Shown: positions 36,056-48,300 of the stretch, piece by piece
Layout: every line of letters begins with the position of its first letter
How positions within the stretch are numbered: position 1 is the stretch's first letter
DNA from: Hymenolepis diminuta
Taxonomy: Eukaryota > Platyhelminthes > Cestoda > Cyclophyllidea > Hymenolepididae
DNA: 64,000 bases
Direction: 5' to 3'
Assembly (NCBI GenBank): GCA_900708905.1
Contig: CAADRB010000067.1
Coordinates: forward strand, 310,001-374,000
The notes under the pieces: generated by a model
The model's input: only the letters and a program-made list of their open reading frames with translations
Database searches by the model: none
What the model was told of the DNA's origin: nothing
Position numbers and translations under genes: made by a program

Positions 36056-36229
36056 CATTTTAAGCCTGAACCCAAATTACAATTATTTTTCTTCGCGAGT
36101 GACCAAATCTACGCTCCAACAGTTCCGTACAACTTCTGGAACCATGAAGAAGTTCGTAGACTGATTCGAATTCTACTACAACGCACTAAAGGTGACATTC
36201 TGCTGGCAACGTTCTATGCCTGGCCGTAG
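36056..36229 (+). CDS. Orphan coding-like frame, product not recognised
   Basis: Fifty-seven codons are open, ending at TAG 36227-36229. The frame reads SDQIYAPTVPYNFWNHEEVR and then RLIRILLQRTKGDILLATFY in a GC-richer patch. A possible acceptor is TTTCTTCGCGAG. The opposite strand is closed. It could be a last exon, a retroelement fragment (it lies between repeat copies) or chance. No upstream exon was found between the MRPS35 stop and this block, and I do not recognise a family. Confidence 0.3.
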   Translation, partial: HFKPEPKLQLFFFASDQIYAPTVPYNFWNHEEVRRLIRILLQRTKGDILLATFYAWP

Positions 36230-37131
36230 TAATATACACAGAAAACAGAATCTTGCAGAAATATTATTACAGCGGTTTATATAACAGACCAGTTTAAGTT
36301 AAATAAATAGAAATCCGTAGTAAGGCATTTTTGTGGGCAATTTTCTAGAATTTTTATTGAGCAAAAATAGCTTCGGGATAATCTAAAATCGTTTTGGTAT
36401 AACTTTTTTTTATTTTTCTTCTCATAACATTATGGGCTGTTATCTTTGTAATTTAGTTGCACTTACATTCAATCATTGTTTAAAATCTGAGTGCAATTCC
36501 ACCATTTTCTAATGAGGTATCGCCACCTATGTTTTTCTTTTCCATGACATTATTTATCATTTAAATGGCACTTTATCCTTCACATTTATGGAATCTATGA
36601 ATCCTTCACCTCATGGCTAAAGGATGGAGATTTCATTTCAGGCAACTCGCAATATGAGGAAGGCCTTTGAGGAAGTGGTAAAATTATAATATTCTAGGGA
36701 AACCTCATCTTTCAAATCGAATTTTTGACCCGAGGTTGCATCTGTTAGAATAAGGGTAGTATCAGAAGAATTACAAAGTCTAGCGCTTATCAACTTGATG
36801 CATTTCTCATCTTCGAATTCTATTTCTCATTTTACCGCATTTTCTATTTTCTCACTTTTGGATGAAATAGTAGTAATCTGTTCTAGGGAGTCGAGTAGAA
36901 TTCAACATTAATGTTCATTTCTTGGTCAAATCCTCTCGCTTCTTCAGGAAAATTATACTATTTTCTTTCAGCAGTTTCAAATGGTGAGACTGGTTGGAGT
37001 AACAAGATGGAAAATGATATTATTATAATGAACTTCCACGATGTAGTCAGAGGAATTTAACGCTTCTATCTGAGACATTTATTTCGTAATCACGGTTTCA
37101 TTCCTCATGTATTCAAGATTCTTCGTTCAGT

Positions 37132-37153
37132 NNNNNNNNNNNNNNNNNNNNNN
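37132..37153. other. Assembly gap (22 N)
   Basis: Twenty-two undetermined bases, followed by GGGGGG. The true length is unknown. The gap lies between the two copies of the 20-base exact repeat, so repeats may have broken the assembly here. Confidence 0.98.
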
Positions 37154-37255
37154 GGGGGGAAGAAATTTGCGTAAAATTCTTTCTTCATGTCGAGAGTAAA
37201 TGTTTCAGAGCACCCTATATCAATGGGAATTTCCGCAACTTATTACAGAATTCGA

Positions 37256-37275
37256 GTAAAATCGTTTCTCTCTAG
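37256..37275 (+). repeat. 20-base exact repeat, copy 2
   Basis: Identical to 35943-35962 and just past the assembly gap. Similarity fades within about 10 bases on either side. Confidence 0.7.
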
Positions 37276-37644
37276 AATTTCAATTTAAATTCGGAAAATC
37301 TGAGACCATAACTCATGTCGTTCTTCAAAAGAACGAAATTATATTTTTTTCATTTGTCTTGGTTTCAAAAAACTCTTTTTCCGATGCAGCATTGTAAAAT
37401 ACTGCAACTGGCGTTGCAAGTCTGAATCCGTACAACAAATTACAACATTTGTCGTCACGAGTTAGCGAATTTACAGTTCAGTAATTACAAGTAATACTTT
37501 TATCTCTCGTCTTCTGTTGAAATTCATAAGAAATTTTGATCGATTCAAAATCTGCTGCATTGCCATAGAGGACGTCTATCCTACTCTTGACGCACCATAT
37601 TAATACATTAACACAAGATAAGCTGGAAAAATTATCCCGCCTTC

Positions 37645-37666
37645 ATATATATATATATATATATAT
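37645..37666. repeat. (AT)11 microsatellite
   Basis: Twenty-two bases of alternating A and T. Confidence 0.9.
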
Positions 37667-40600
37667 CAGTAGTTTAAATGGCAACTTCATTTCATACCAC
37701 TTTTTTCAACACTGATCAGTTGAGCAAAAATCACAGATTCATATCTCTATACTCTAATATTTTTAGGTAAGGGATTGAACAAGAGATCATAAGATGCCGC
37801 TATCTTGGAATAAATCAAGTAATTAATTGAGTTATACACGGATATTACAACGAAAATCAAATCCACTTAGGAACTTGTAGATTCAGTTCAATAATAATAA
37901 CGCCTTAAGATAATTTGAGCAGTTTCGTGTTTTTGCTTCTAACAGTTTGATGCTTAAATGCTGAATTTGTATTTACAGAGAACATATAGATTTAATTTTA
38001 GACTGCTGCGAACATATTCCAAAATAAATCCCCGCATCAATGTGTTTATCTAATGGTAGATCAAAGTTAGACCTCGTAATTTTGCAGAAACGGCAGCCAT
38101 TCACAGACCGATTGGAGAGCAAATCACTAATTAAAATCTGCATACGCTTATATATTCAAGAACAGGTCAAGTTATCGGCTCATCATGAAATTTGGAAGGC
38201 GTTTCTTTGAATATAAAGGTGGAGGTTGCTTGTTACAAAAATATATGCTCACTCCGTTGCAAAGGCCCTCGGTTCTATAATAGAGTCCCTAGTTGTTAAA
38301 AAACTGAAAACAAATGCTTAATAACAATTCTATATTGAAATAAAATCTCCCCACATCTTTCGAGGAAAATTATTAAAATTTAAATTATTTTATTTATTTC
38401 TCTTGTCTTAAGTCATGTACTATCATGATTTAATACAACTGATCATGTTGAGACTGACAGTATTTTGTTGTTTTAGCCATTATATCTTCTGTTTTCTTCC
38501 TTTTTAATAACTTACTTTTCATTTTATTCCATTCAGTTTACTCTTATACCAGAATATTTCTATTTATTTTTAAAAAAAGATTTAAAATTAAATTTTAAGT
38601 AATATTTTGATCCCAATTTCATTTCAGACATAATAAAAGCAATAATTCTACTTTCAGTTTCAAATTTGAAGAGAATACTTGACCTTCTCTTTTGGCTATG
38701 CAGGCTTAGCCCTTTTGTAACTGTTAAAACATTATCAAATCATCTCTTCGCAATTTTCTGAGGGTTAAATAAACTATTCAGTCATTGACTCCCCTTGGAG
38801 CTAAGCACGATCAAGATGTGTGATATCCTTATTTTACATTCCTTCAGAAAATGCGAACAAGCTTTATGGCTACGCTCGGATGTCTCTCGCCTTGCAATTT
38901 TCGGACTAACACATTTCGCAAAATTTTCCTTGATGAAATATTAGTGGGAATCAACCTATTTATTGGAATTAGTCTAAATTATTAAAATGAATTTGTTGTA
39001 TCCTTAATGTTCTTAGCAAAGCTACAAAATTTAATTTACTGGAGGACAGAGACCGGTGCAGGATCTAAAAGGTAGGGTATGTAGTCAGATCGTCAACAAA
39101 GAGTTGCTTATTATATTCTGGGCTCATCGAGTTTCCCCATTTCTAAAAAAGAAGTTTCGAACCTCTACTTCATATCCAAACCTACAAAGTGCATATTTTG
39201 GGATTCGCTCAGTGGGTTACAGGAATAGTCCAATGAAAAACCAGTTAATCAAATTCTGCTGGTGATCATACTATATAGATTCATTTATTTTCATTATTTT
39301 TTAATTATATGAATGGACTTTTAGCCGTTGTTAAGTTGTCCTGATGGTACGGTACAATTGAATTCTTCCTTAAACAACTTTACTGGATCTGTGTTAACCT
39401 TAGCCATAATACTAAAATAGGGGTCACCAAACTTCGTTATAATTTTGGTTTGAATTCATATTAACAATTGTATCAAACAGTTAAAAACTGAAGTAGCATT
39501 CATTTTAAAGGAATGATTGGCTACCCATTATTATGGGCAGATCTGTTAAATTATAAATGACAAAATAGTACAAATAGCGAAAACGCAGCCATCCTTGAAC
39601 TTTTGCTTTCAAAAATTGTAGATACTAATATTATCCAAAACACCTACAGGTTAAACATATATGACCTCAAAAAGTCACGAATGTTTGGCTATTTGAGCGC
39701 AAACATTCTTAACCAATAACAGTGTGTCAATGTAGGTGACGCTGAAAGTGTGAGTTATCAGCCTCAGCTTGAATAGCATTGGGCGCAGTCTAATTATGAA
39801 CTCACCTGGTATATTTGAATATTTCTGTGCTACAAAAATTGTGTAATCATTTGCTTTTCCACAGGCACTGAATAATATATGGTTTCATGTGATGTTCTAA
39901 TTAGTGGCATGAAATATGATACCTACAGGTATGCAACTAATTAATACCCCATTGCCAACAATTTAAATATATTTGGGGTTATCCATAGCCTTTTCACTCC
40001 AGATAGTGCGGAAGGATTTGAAACATCCTCTTCGTTGTATGATGGTAATTACTGCCTTCGAGGTAGACGAGTAGTGTCTTAGTTCTAGCGATCTGTCCGA
40101 ATTCGGAATTGGGGAGAATTAAGATGAAACTGACGAGGATAGTAATAGTAAATGGTGACATAGAATCTGCCTAAAAAACGAAATTAATACATACGGAAAT
40201 GCCTTTTTATTGATTTTTGATGATAATGGGTCAGAATTTGAGCACTATCTTTGAGGCCTATCTGCGCTCGCCATTTGTTGATTTAAGTTGATGAATCGAC
40301 TGCAGATTATGGAGCTGCTTTACCGCTTCCTATGAGAACAAGACTGTAGTACAACAAACAAGTGGATGCATAAATAATGGGAATAAACAGACACTAGTCG
40401 GTGTGAAACCATTACAGAGACTAAACAAAATGAAACCATGCTGATCACACAGAAGAACTTAATGTTCTTTATCATAGACATCTAACAAGAATTGAATTTC
40501 CTTTTTAACTCTTAAACTGGTAAAATTGTTAATGTGTCACATATGACACGACATTCCTAATTCCTAACAATGATACACTGTTTAATTAATTTGTTCTTAT

Positions 40601-41459
40601 ACTATTTGAATAGTCTATTCAAATCTGGTCTTGAAACAGCACCTTCCACTTTTCAAGGTCGCATAATAAAATTTCACATGTGAATTTGTTCTTTTTTGTT
40701 AAAATTGACTCCAGATGATAAATGATAAAAATTCGCTTCAGAAAATTTACCAAAAATAAAACATATATACGTATATATTTTACGTTATATTGAAGACTCA
40801 TTGAATCCAGATGATGACTTATTCTTTAGGATTAGCAGTTAAGTGCGGGATCTACTAGTAGCCGAGGTTAAGTACTATTGACGTCATCTTACGAATATTT
40901 TAAATGCAGAAATTCTTTTTGTACCGATTCTTGGTTGGTACATATTCAAAATAACTCCCAAGCTGATTGGACATATGAATAGCAGCTTGAAGTTATCCAG
41001 GTGAGGAAGTCAAATTTTGCTGCCTTCTTAATTAGCCTGACTTAATCAGTGTTTTTGGCCATTCCACTCCCTGAGTTTGCACCGATGAATATCGAATTTG
41101 TGACCACTAACTTCACTGAGGAGTACGTTGACTGCTACTCCACAGAACCTCAAACTTAAAAAAATGCTAAATCGTAATAGAAAATTCAATTGAATTTTAG
41201 AGAAAGCACATCCTCATTCCTAATTACAAATTCGATGGGACTTCGTTGATCAGTGTCTGATCGCAAGCATAACAGTCATTTCAAAATTAATTCTGAGAAA
41301 AGCAAAGATTACATGTAAAATATAAAATTTAACTTCTTGGATTAAAATATTCCTAACATGTCCATCTTATCTAACTAAAAGTTTGTTTTTCCTACATATA
41401 AAAGATGGAGCTTTCGTCAATACCCAGCTTCAAAATTGAAATAAAAAGGACATTCAAAT
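37667..41459. other. Intergenic stretch between MRPS35 and junctophilin
   Basis: About 3.8 kb without a firm gene. Weak + strand frames occur at 38851-38988 (after acceptor CATTCCTTCAG, reading MRTSFMATLGCLSPC) and 39056-39265. Neither resembles a known family and both may be chance. Confidence 0.5.
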
Positions 41460-41764
41460 TAAAAAAACACCGCGGCTGTCAAAACCCAACTATTATTATT
41501 ACACAAATGTCAAAGGGATCCCGACGATAGCCGAATTCATCTGTCCCTACGTGTTTATTTGCACTACCCAAGGTCATCGCTCGCGTGCAGCCAAATCGAT
41601 GAGAACAGTCGACCAATAAGCTTACAGGCCTTTCCTATCGCAAAAGTAGCGGCACCACTCTCCTACTTCTTCACTATTTTCGTCCACATGTAGTTAGGAA
41701 GGAACGTTGTGTACGCTAAAGTAGGAAGAATTGTGCACGCATATATTCTTAATTAATAGTATAG
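41460..41764 (+). promoter_or_regulatory. Probable junctophilin promoter and 5' UTR region
   Basis: The 300 bases before the start codon are richer in CpG and GC than the intergenic DNA (CACCGCGGC, GCTCGCGTGCAGCC). They contain a CCAAT box (GACCAATAAG, 41611-41620). No clear TATA box is placed for it. A possible acceptor (TTAATTAATAG) lies a few bases before the ATG, so a 5' UTR intron or trans-splicing is possible. The evidence is composition and motif only. Confidence 0.4.
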
Positions 41765-42311
41765 ATGTCTAGTTCAGCCTTCGGTGTTTCACAGATTGTT
41801 CAACCTCCTCCAGCATCTATATCCACGACAACTGCAGCCAGTCCTAATGCTGCTGGTCAGAACGCCGCATCTAACACCACCACCAACAACAATGCCACCA
41901 AAGAACCCACAGCTCCAATTAAACCTGTCTGTCTCCCTGCAGGACGGTATGAGTTTCGAGATAATGGAATCTACATCGGAGAATGGTTAGATGAGAAAGC
42001 AGTCGGATTAGGATTGATCACAAAGGATAAATCACAAGGCGAATACACAGGATTATGGGATAATGGTTCGGAGAAATCGGGAGTTTTTCTCTGGCCCAAC
42101 GCTCCCGGTGCTATGTATGAGGGAGAATGGGCTATGAATAGGAGGAATGGTTTTGGAGTATTCAACCGAGAAGACTGGGTGATTATGGGGAAATTTGAGG
42201 ATGATTTCATCACTATGGGAGTGAAAGGGAAAGAGAATGCTCCGGGAAAATTTGAGGGAAGATTTGAGAATGGGTTTCCGGCTTTTGGAGTCGAAACCTA
42301 TGGTGATAATG
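41765..42311 (+). CDS. JPH: Junctophilin exon 1: N-terminal extension and MORN 1-5
   Basis: Residues 1-182 plus one base. The first 59 residues are low-complexity (TTTAASPNAAGQNAASNTTT). GRYEFRDNGIYIGEW then aligns with the vertebrate N-terminus GRFDFDDGGAYCGGW. MORN units follow at about 70-83, 94-106, 118-131, 140-152 and 163-175, the fourth being degenerate. The donor is G|GTGAGA, phase 1. This ATG is the first in frame. Confidence 0.92.
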
Positions 42312-45300
42312 GTGAGAGTGCATTTTTATATTTATTAAAATTTTCTGGAAAACTGGTTCAATATTATACGTCCAAATTACTGTTTTAAATGTGCATTAAA
42401 GATGTTGCGAAATTTTGCATTGATCAGTTTGTATCGTCTAGCGTAATAAAGTTCCACATGCCTTCCATATTGCCGTTAAAAACTATAAACAGATTTTCTG
42501 CTTAAATATTATTTAAAATTAGGTTTATGTTGAATCGTTCTTTTTTCTCGTAAATAAACAAATAGTCAATTTTATTGTACTCCAAATAGTTACCTTTTGA
42601 GCACCAGTTTAGAAATATTGGAACATACAAATTCATAATTTTTCGGAGCAAGAATGTGGCATTATTAATTTTATCTGTTTGGATAAAAGGTCTTACTGAA
42701 GAAAGGATATGGATAAAGAATGTGCAGCCACCTATATGGTGCTTACTGAGGAGAGGACAAAAGGTGAATCGAGGGAGTTCAGCCCTAGAATTCCATTCTT
42801 TGAGATTCATTAAGGCGTTTGGTCGGAGCTTAACATTCAGGGAAAGAGAATGAAAATGAGATAGATATTTGCTCTCGAAAGCGACGTTTTGAATATATTT
42901 GCATTTTCTTGATCTTGTTAAGTCCCTGTTAGTCTGATTATATAGACTACGCACACCCGAATCTACCAAGTGGTGATGCCGATCCCATCCTTAGAGTTAC
43001 AGAAGCATCGGATAATAAAATCTGGTGGGATTTTTTACATCTAATGCCCAGGATAACAGAAAGGTACTGGTTTCTATGATATTAACATAGCATAACTTCA
43101 GATTAGGTTTTTTCAGTAGTGCAAGCAGAAGTTTTCCTAAAATCTGGAGTCAAATCAAAAACAAAGAAACTGGGGGTGCGTGTGCATGTGCGTGTCATTT
43201 ATACATTAAATGTGACTAAATGTATCTTAACCGCTAGTAGTAAATAATTTTCCGTACTATTGTGGAGAAGCGATTTTCAATGATTATTGAGGTGAATTCA
43301 AACTCTATTTTAGTTGTTCTAACAGGTGACTATTTATATTCATTCAAGCATCACCAACTAATTGAATCTTGTTTCTTGCCACCACATAGCTGCTAGTATT
43401 GCAAATAACATTATTTATTAACAATTCTACCGTGTTTGTTAACGTGCTGCAGAATGGAAGAGCTAACAATAGTTTAAGAGCAGAAAATCAAGAGTCCATT
43501 AGACCAAGGTGTTTTAAACGGACCACGATGGAGGGTTCAAGCGGGTAGGAGGGAGATGAGAGGGAAGAGGAAGAGCTGGAATTCGGCAAGCGTGTGTGTG
43601 CGTATGATAATGCTATTCGTGTGTGTAAAAGAGGGCTTCATATAGTCTCCTTTAGGAGGAATAGCATAAACGGATGGAATGAATCTGGACAAAGCTGAGG
43701 GGAGGCTGAATCCTTGCAACGCTTATTCAAGGACCACTTGAGGACATACGATGGTTATTCATAGGGAACTTGGATTCCAGTATGATCAACCCCTTCAAGC
43801 ACCACTGTGTGATAATTAGATCTCAGGAACTAGTGATGACATAGATAAAAATTTTGGAAACGCACAAACGTTTCTATTCATCAGATAAGAACGGCGACAA
43901 ATGACATACATATATATATAGCTGTAGAATGAGAAAATGTCATTAGAATACTTAAAAAAAACGGTGCGAAATTCTGCTAATTAGTAAGAATAAATACATG
44001 TAAGTTAAGGTTTTGGGAAGTGGGAGTGCTGTCTGACATCTGCTTGAATCGCTCAAATGTTTGCATGGTAGTAAAATCTTTGCAGCTGAGGCAATCGGAC
44101 ATCTTAGCAAAGATCAATCAATTTTTCATTTGACGGGAATTTCCTCCGAATTTCTAACCTGGCTTATCAAAAGTGTACGCTTCTAGATATTCTTTACAAT
44201 AAGCGTGCCTTCAATGGAAGTGCTTCTTTTTGGGATATGTGCAATATCTCTACTGAATAATTTTGCGGTAAACCCAAATGGAAAACATTAAAGGGCATTT
44301 CTCTACTACTTCAAGAAAACATGTGTTTAATTATCACTATTTAAACATCCAGATGATCTTTTACTAATTTGCTCACTGCTTATTTATGAATGAAAACAAA
44401 GTTATAATTATATATTAACAGAGATTTCCCTAAGCTAAATAAAATAAATTCCATCTTAAATACTAGTACAGGCGGACTAGATTTAATTAACATTCTATAC
44501 GAAAAATCCCCAAACTAGATTGACGAATTGTGATTATACTGTTATTAAAAGCGCTAAATTATTATTTCTGTAGGGCTTACTTTGAGACATTTGACTACTT
44601 TGCCTATGCCCTTATTCATCCATGCAAGCAAGCAAATCACTTAAGGAATATTATTTGGGATGTAAAATGTGGAATTAGATAAAAAATTAGACCACGCAAA
44701 GCTTTGAGAAATATTTGCGAATCATCGACGGGCTTTAATTTGAATGTACGAAAAAACAGTCCAAAACGTTTGTGAATATTTCAGGCACATACTGTGGTGA
44801 ATACAAGAACGGAATTCGTGAAGGCCTTGGTGTTCGACGATCAATAACCTATGGTGAAGTCCTCGAGCTCTACCCTGAAATCAAAAAAGCTTCCAATTCA
44901 AGTAAGCTGGAAGATCTTCGAAAACGTGGAAAGCTACCATCTCCGGTGAATATTAACTTAGATCGAAGAATGTCCCTTGATCAAGGATCCATTGATGTTC
45001 CTTGTGATGCAGTTTTTAATATTGACAACGTGTCAGAAAGTGGTGAAGGTCCTGATGGCACCCCAATTGATCCTGAACCCTACACAGCACCTAAAGACAA
45101 TAACGACCTTCTTGATGGCTCACTACATCACAGACATCAGCACGCAACCTACCGTCTTATGGTTACTCAACGTTGTGGTTTCATGCTTTCTTCTAAGCGA
45201 TCGGACTTATTCATTAAACGACTGAATAAACTCAAGCACCCTCGAATTAATCCATTTGGATGTACAACTCCTGAAGTGTCTGAAAGGAAACGAACGCAAT

Positions 45301-48300
45301 CTTTGTCGATGCTCTTCACTTACCCAGAGGAGACTCTGCAAGCTCTTCCTACGGGATGCGCCAAACAGATGAAGGATCTGTACATGTCTTCTAATTCTCT
45401 ACCAAAAATTGTTCCGGCTGAAAATGATACGGTATTTGCAATTTAATAATAATTTTACACTGTAAACATTTAAAAACCTAGTTCTATTTTGAGTAGATCA
45501 GGAAGTTTATGGAAAATCCGTTATTTAATGCAGTAGCATAACAGAAGTGTATATTCATATTTGAGATACGCAGTAAACAAAAGGCAATCCACGAGTATTT
45601 CACATCCTAATTCTCCAGTAAATTTTAACTTTCCCCAAAATGAGAGCATATGATTATTCAGTTTATTGACAGGTTTTTAATTGACAAGCATCCACCTCCA
45701 ATTGTCTGATTTGCACATTGTTTCACCTTCTGCCATTTTTCCAAAAAACTTATCTGTTCTTGAATCTTATTCTCAAATTATTTTTACGAGAATTATCCTT
45801 GAATAGGAAATTGCCCTTTAAACTTTAATGTGTTGACGAAATTTACCACTTCGTCAAAAGTCGTTTGTAAGACAAAAAACCTTTTCATTTGAGAATTTCA
45901 AGATCTCGCAAATATTGTACACTAGATATGTGGAAATACTGAAAGTGATCAGATCTCCAGATAAATATAACAATGCAATATTAAACCAAATTCAAACTGA
46001 ATATTATCTTCTATTTCAAACTGCAAATCTTTCAATGCTACACCTCAAACTTTTAAACGAAATGGGAATTTGTCAGGAATAGAGTTAAGTATTACATTTG
46101 AATAAGTAATAATGTAAAGTAGATAAGAATGGGATTTCTGATCTAAAGATCACATCAAATAGGCTACTAGGATAGAATGATGCAATCATTCAATATAACA
46201 TTTACTGGGGGAGGACAACACTCATTTAGAGGAATTTGCCCATAAAACCGATGAAATTCATATAATTTCAATTGGACTTGTGTTTCTGTGTTCAAGACCT
46301 TTTATTGATTAACAGTACCTTAAAATAACTTCATATTTTGACTATAACATTGGAGAATTTATAAAAACTTTGGGATACCTTTACTCAAACGCCTATGTTA
46401 GCTGTCAGTTATTATTGGGCATTGACATCTTTACGCGCTTGAATTATCCTTTCCCCAACTGTCATGAGCATGAGAAATAATGCCTACACTGCGACATTTA
46501 CCATGCCTTGGGAAATGTCTTTGTAATCGTGAACCTAAAAGTACATTCACTTCGATTACCTCTACCTATTCAAGCTTTCAACATCTCCCTTGAGCTTTTC
46601 CGCTGTTCAAGTAGGGCTTTTCATTCATTGATCTCTCTTTATTTTTCAATCCTGTTCTTGTAGTGAAGACTAAGAAATACATGCAGTGTATCTAAGGCGT
46701 TAGAAGCATGATACCCAGCTACTCTTTCATTTTCACCTTCAATGGTTGTGGTGTTTGAGATTTTTCTATTCTGTTGGAGTCTAAATTTGAAGCCTGTTTG
46801 GCGTCAGCTTTAACAACTATCTGTTTGAAGGAATGAAGGCCTTAATTCATTTTCATTTTATTGTTTACATGCTATTTTTAATCCATAGAATAAAAAGGAG
46901 GACAAATACTTGGATATGACAAAGTATAAAGAATATGGTGATAGTATTATTTCCCCTATTAGCCCTTTTTCTTTTAAATATGATAGTTCAAATGCACTCA
47001 CTTATTTCAACATAAAGGCAGTTAGGTTACGTCAGGATAAGAAATAAGGAAACAAAAAGGCATTGATAGATTATATCAAGATCTGTTAACTGAATTCCTC
47101 ACTTAATATGCGCAACCCATTCAACCTGAGTCTAAGATAAATCCCATTGAAGGAATTAATTAAGTTGCTCGTATCACTGTGAAAGTTCTGAAGTGGTTAG
47201 GAGGTTACTCCATATTATTGATTAAATTATTAAGTGTATTGACAATAGCTTCTTTGCTTACTGTTAGTCACGACCAGCCGTTGATGCCATCATATTGGGA
47301 TTTTAGGTTTGATAAAAATGCCGTCAAATAAAAATTTATAACTATAAAGGTTACCCATTTATATTTATATATGAAGGATTTCTTTTAAATAATTTCAGTT
47401 GGAACTAGATTTAATTGCCGAGGACACACAGGAAGTGTACGCGGGTGAATGGTTCTCTGATGCTCGCCATGGATACGGTGTCTGTGAGCGCACAGACGGC
47501 CTAGCCTACTACGGTCAATGGTTCAAAAATCAACGACATGGATACGGTCACACCAGATTTCCCGATGGCACTTTTGAACAGGGCAAATACCACAATGGAA
47601 AACTGGTATATTTGGCACTCTCGGCCGGGAATAAACCGCACATGGTACTCTACAACCGACACGTAATGCAAGAAGTTCAAAAGACTGTTCAGAAGGCAAT
47701 GCTGATTGGAGAACAAGCTCAAAAGAAAGCTATTGAAGCAAGAGAACAGTGAGCTGATTAGTATTGATATAAATCACTATAGTACTACTTTTAATAAAAG
47801 CATGTGCAACTTAGATAAATAAAGGTTTGGAGTTTATTACTATGCTAATTCTATTATATTCAATTTGATGTAATTACTGTTAGCCTAAAATCTTCATGTT
47901 GGGTACAACGAACATGTAGAGAAGAAATTGTCCATGACATCACTCTTCTTTTGGAGTTGTCGGATGTGTACCTTCATATAATTACTTCAAATTCAAGACT
48001 AATAAATGAAATGAAGGAAAATATTCGTATAAATAAAACGTTGCAAGAACATCAAAATCCAGAGCTCTTTTCAATGTACTAGAATTTGAAAGATATACGT
48101 CCTATTGTCCAATTCGTATCTATAATACGATCTTTAAATAAATTGATTCATTATTTTAAATTAAATTAAATATTAACGGGCGTCTTTTAAATTCAATTAA
48201 TTAGGACAAATAAGATTAAATCTATGAAGCAACCCTGATTGATTTCTTTTACTAATTTTTTACGTACAATCTCAAAACAAACCTGAAGAATTGTGTTTCT

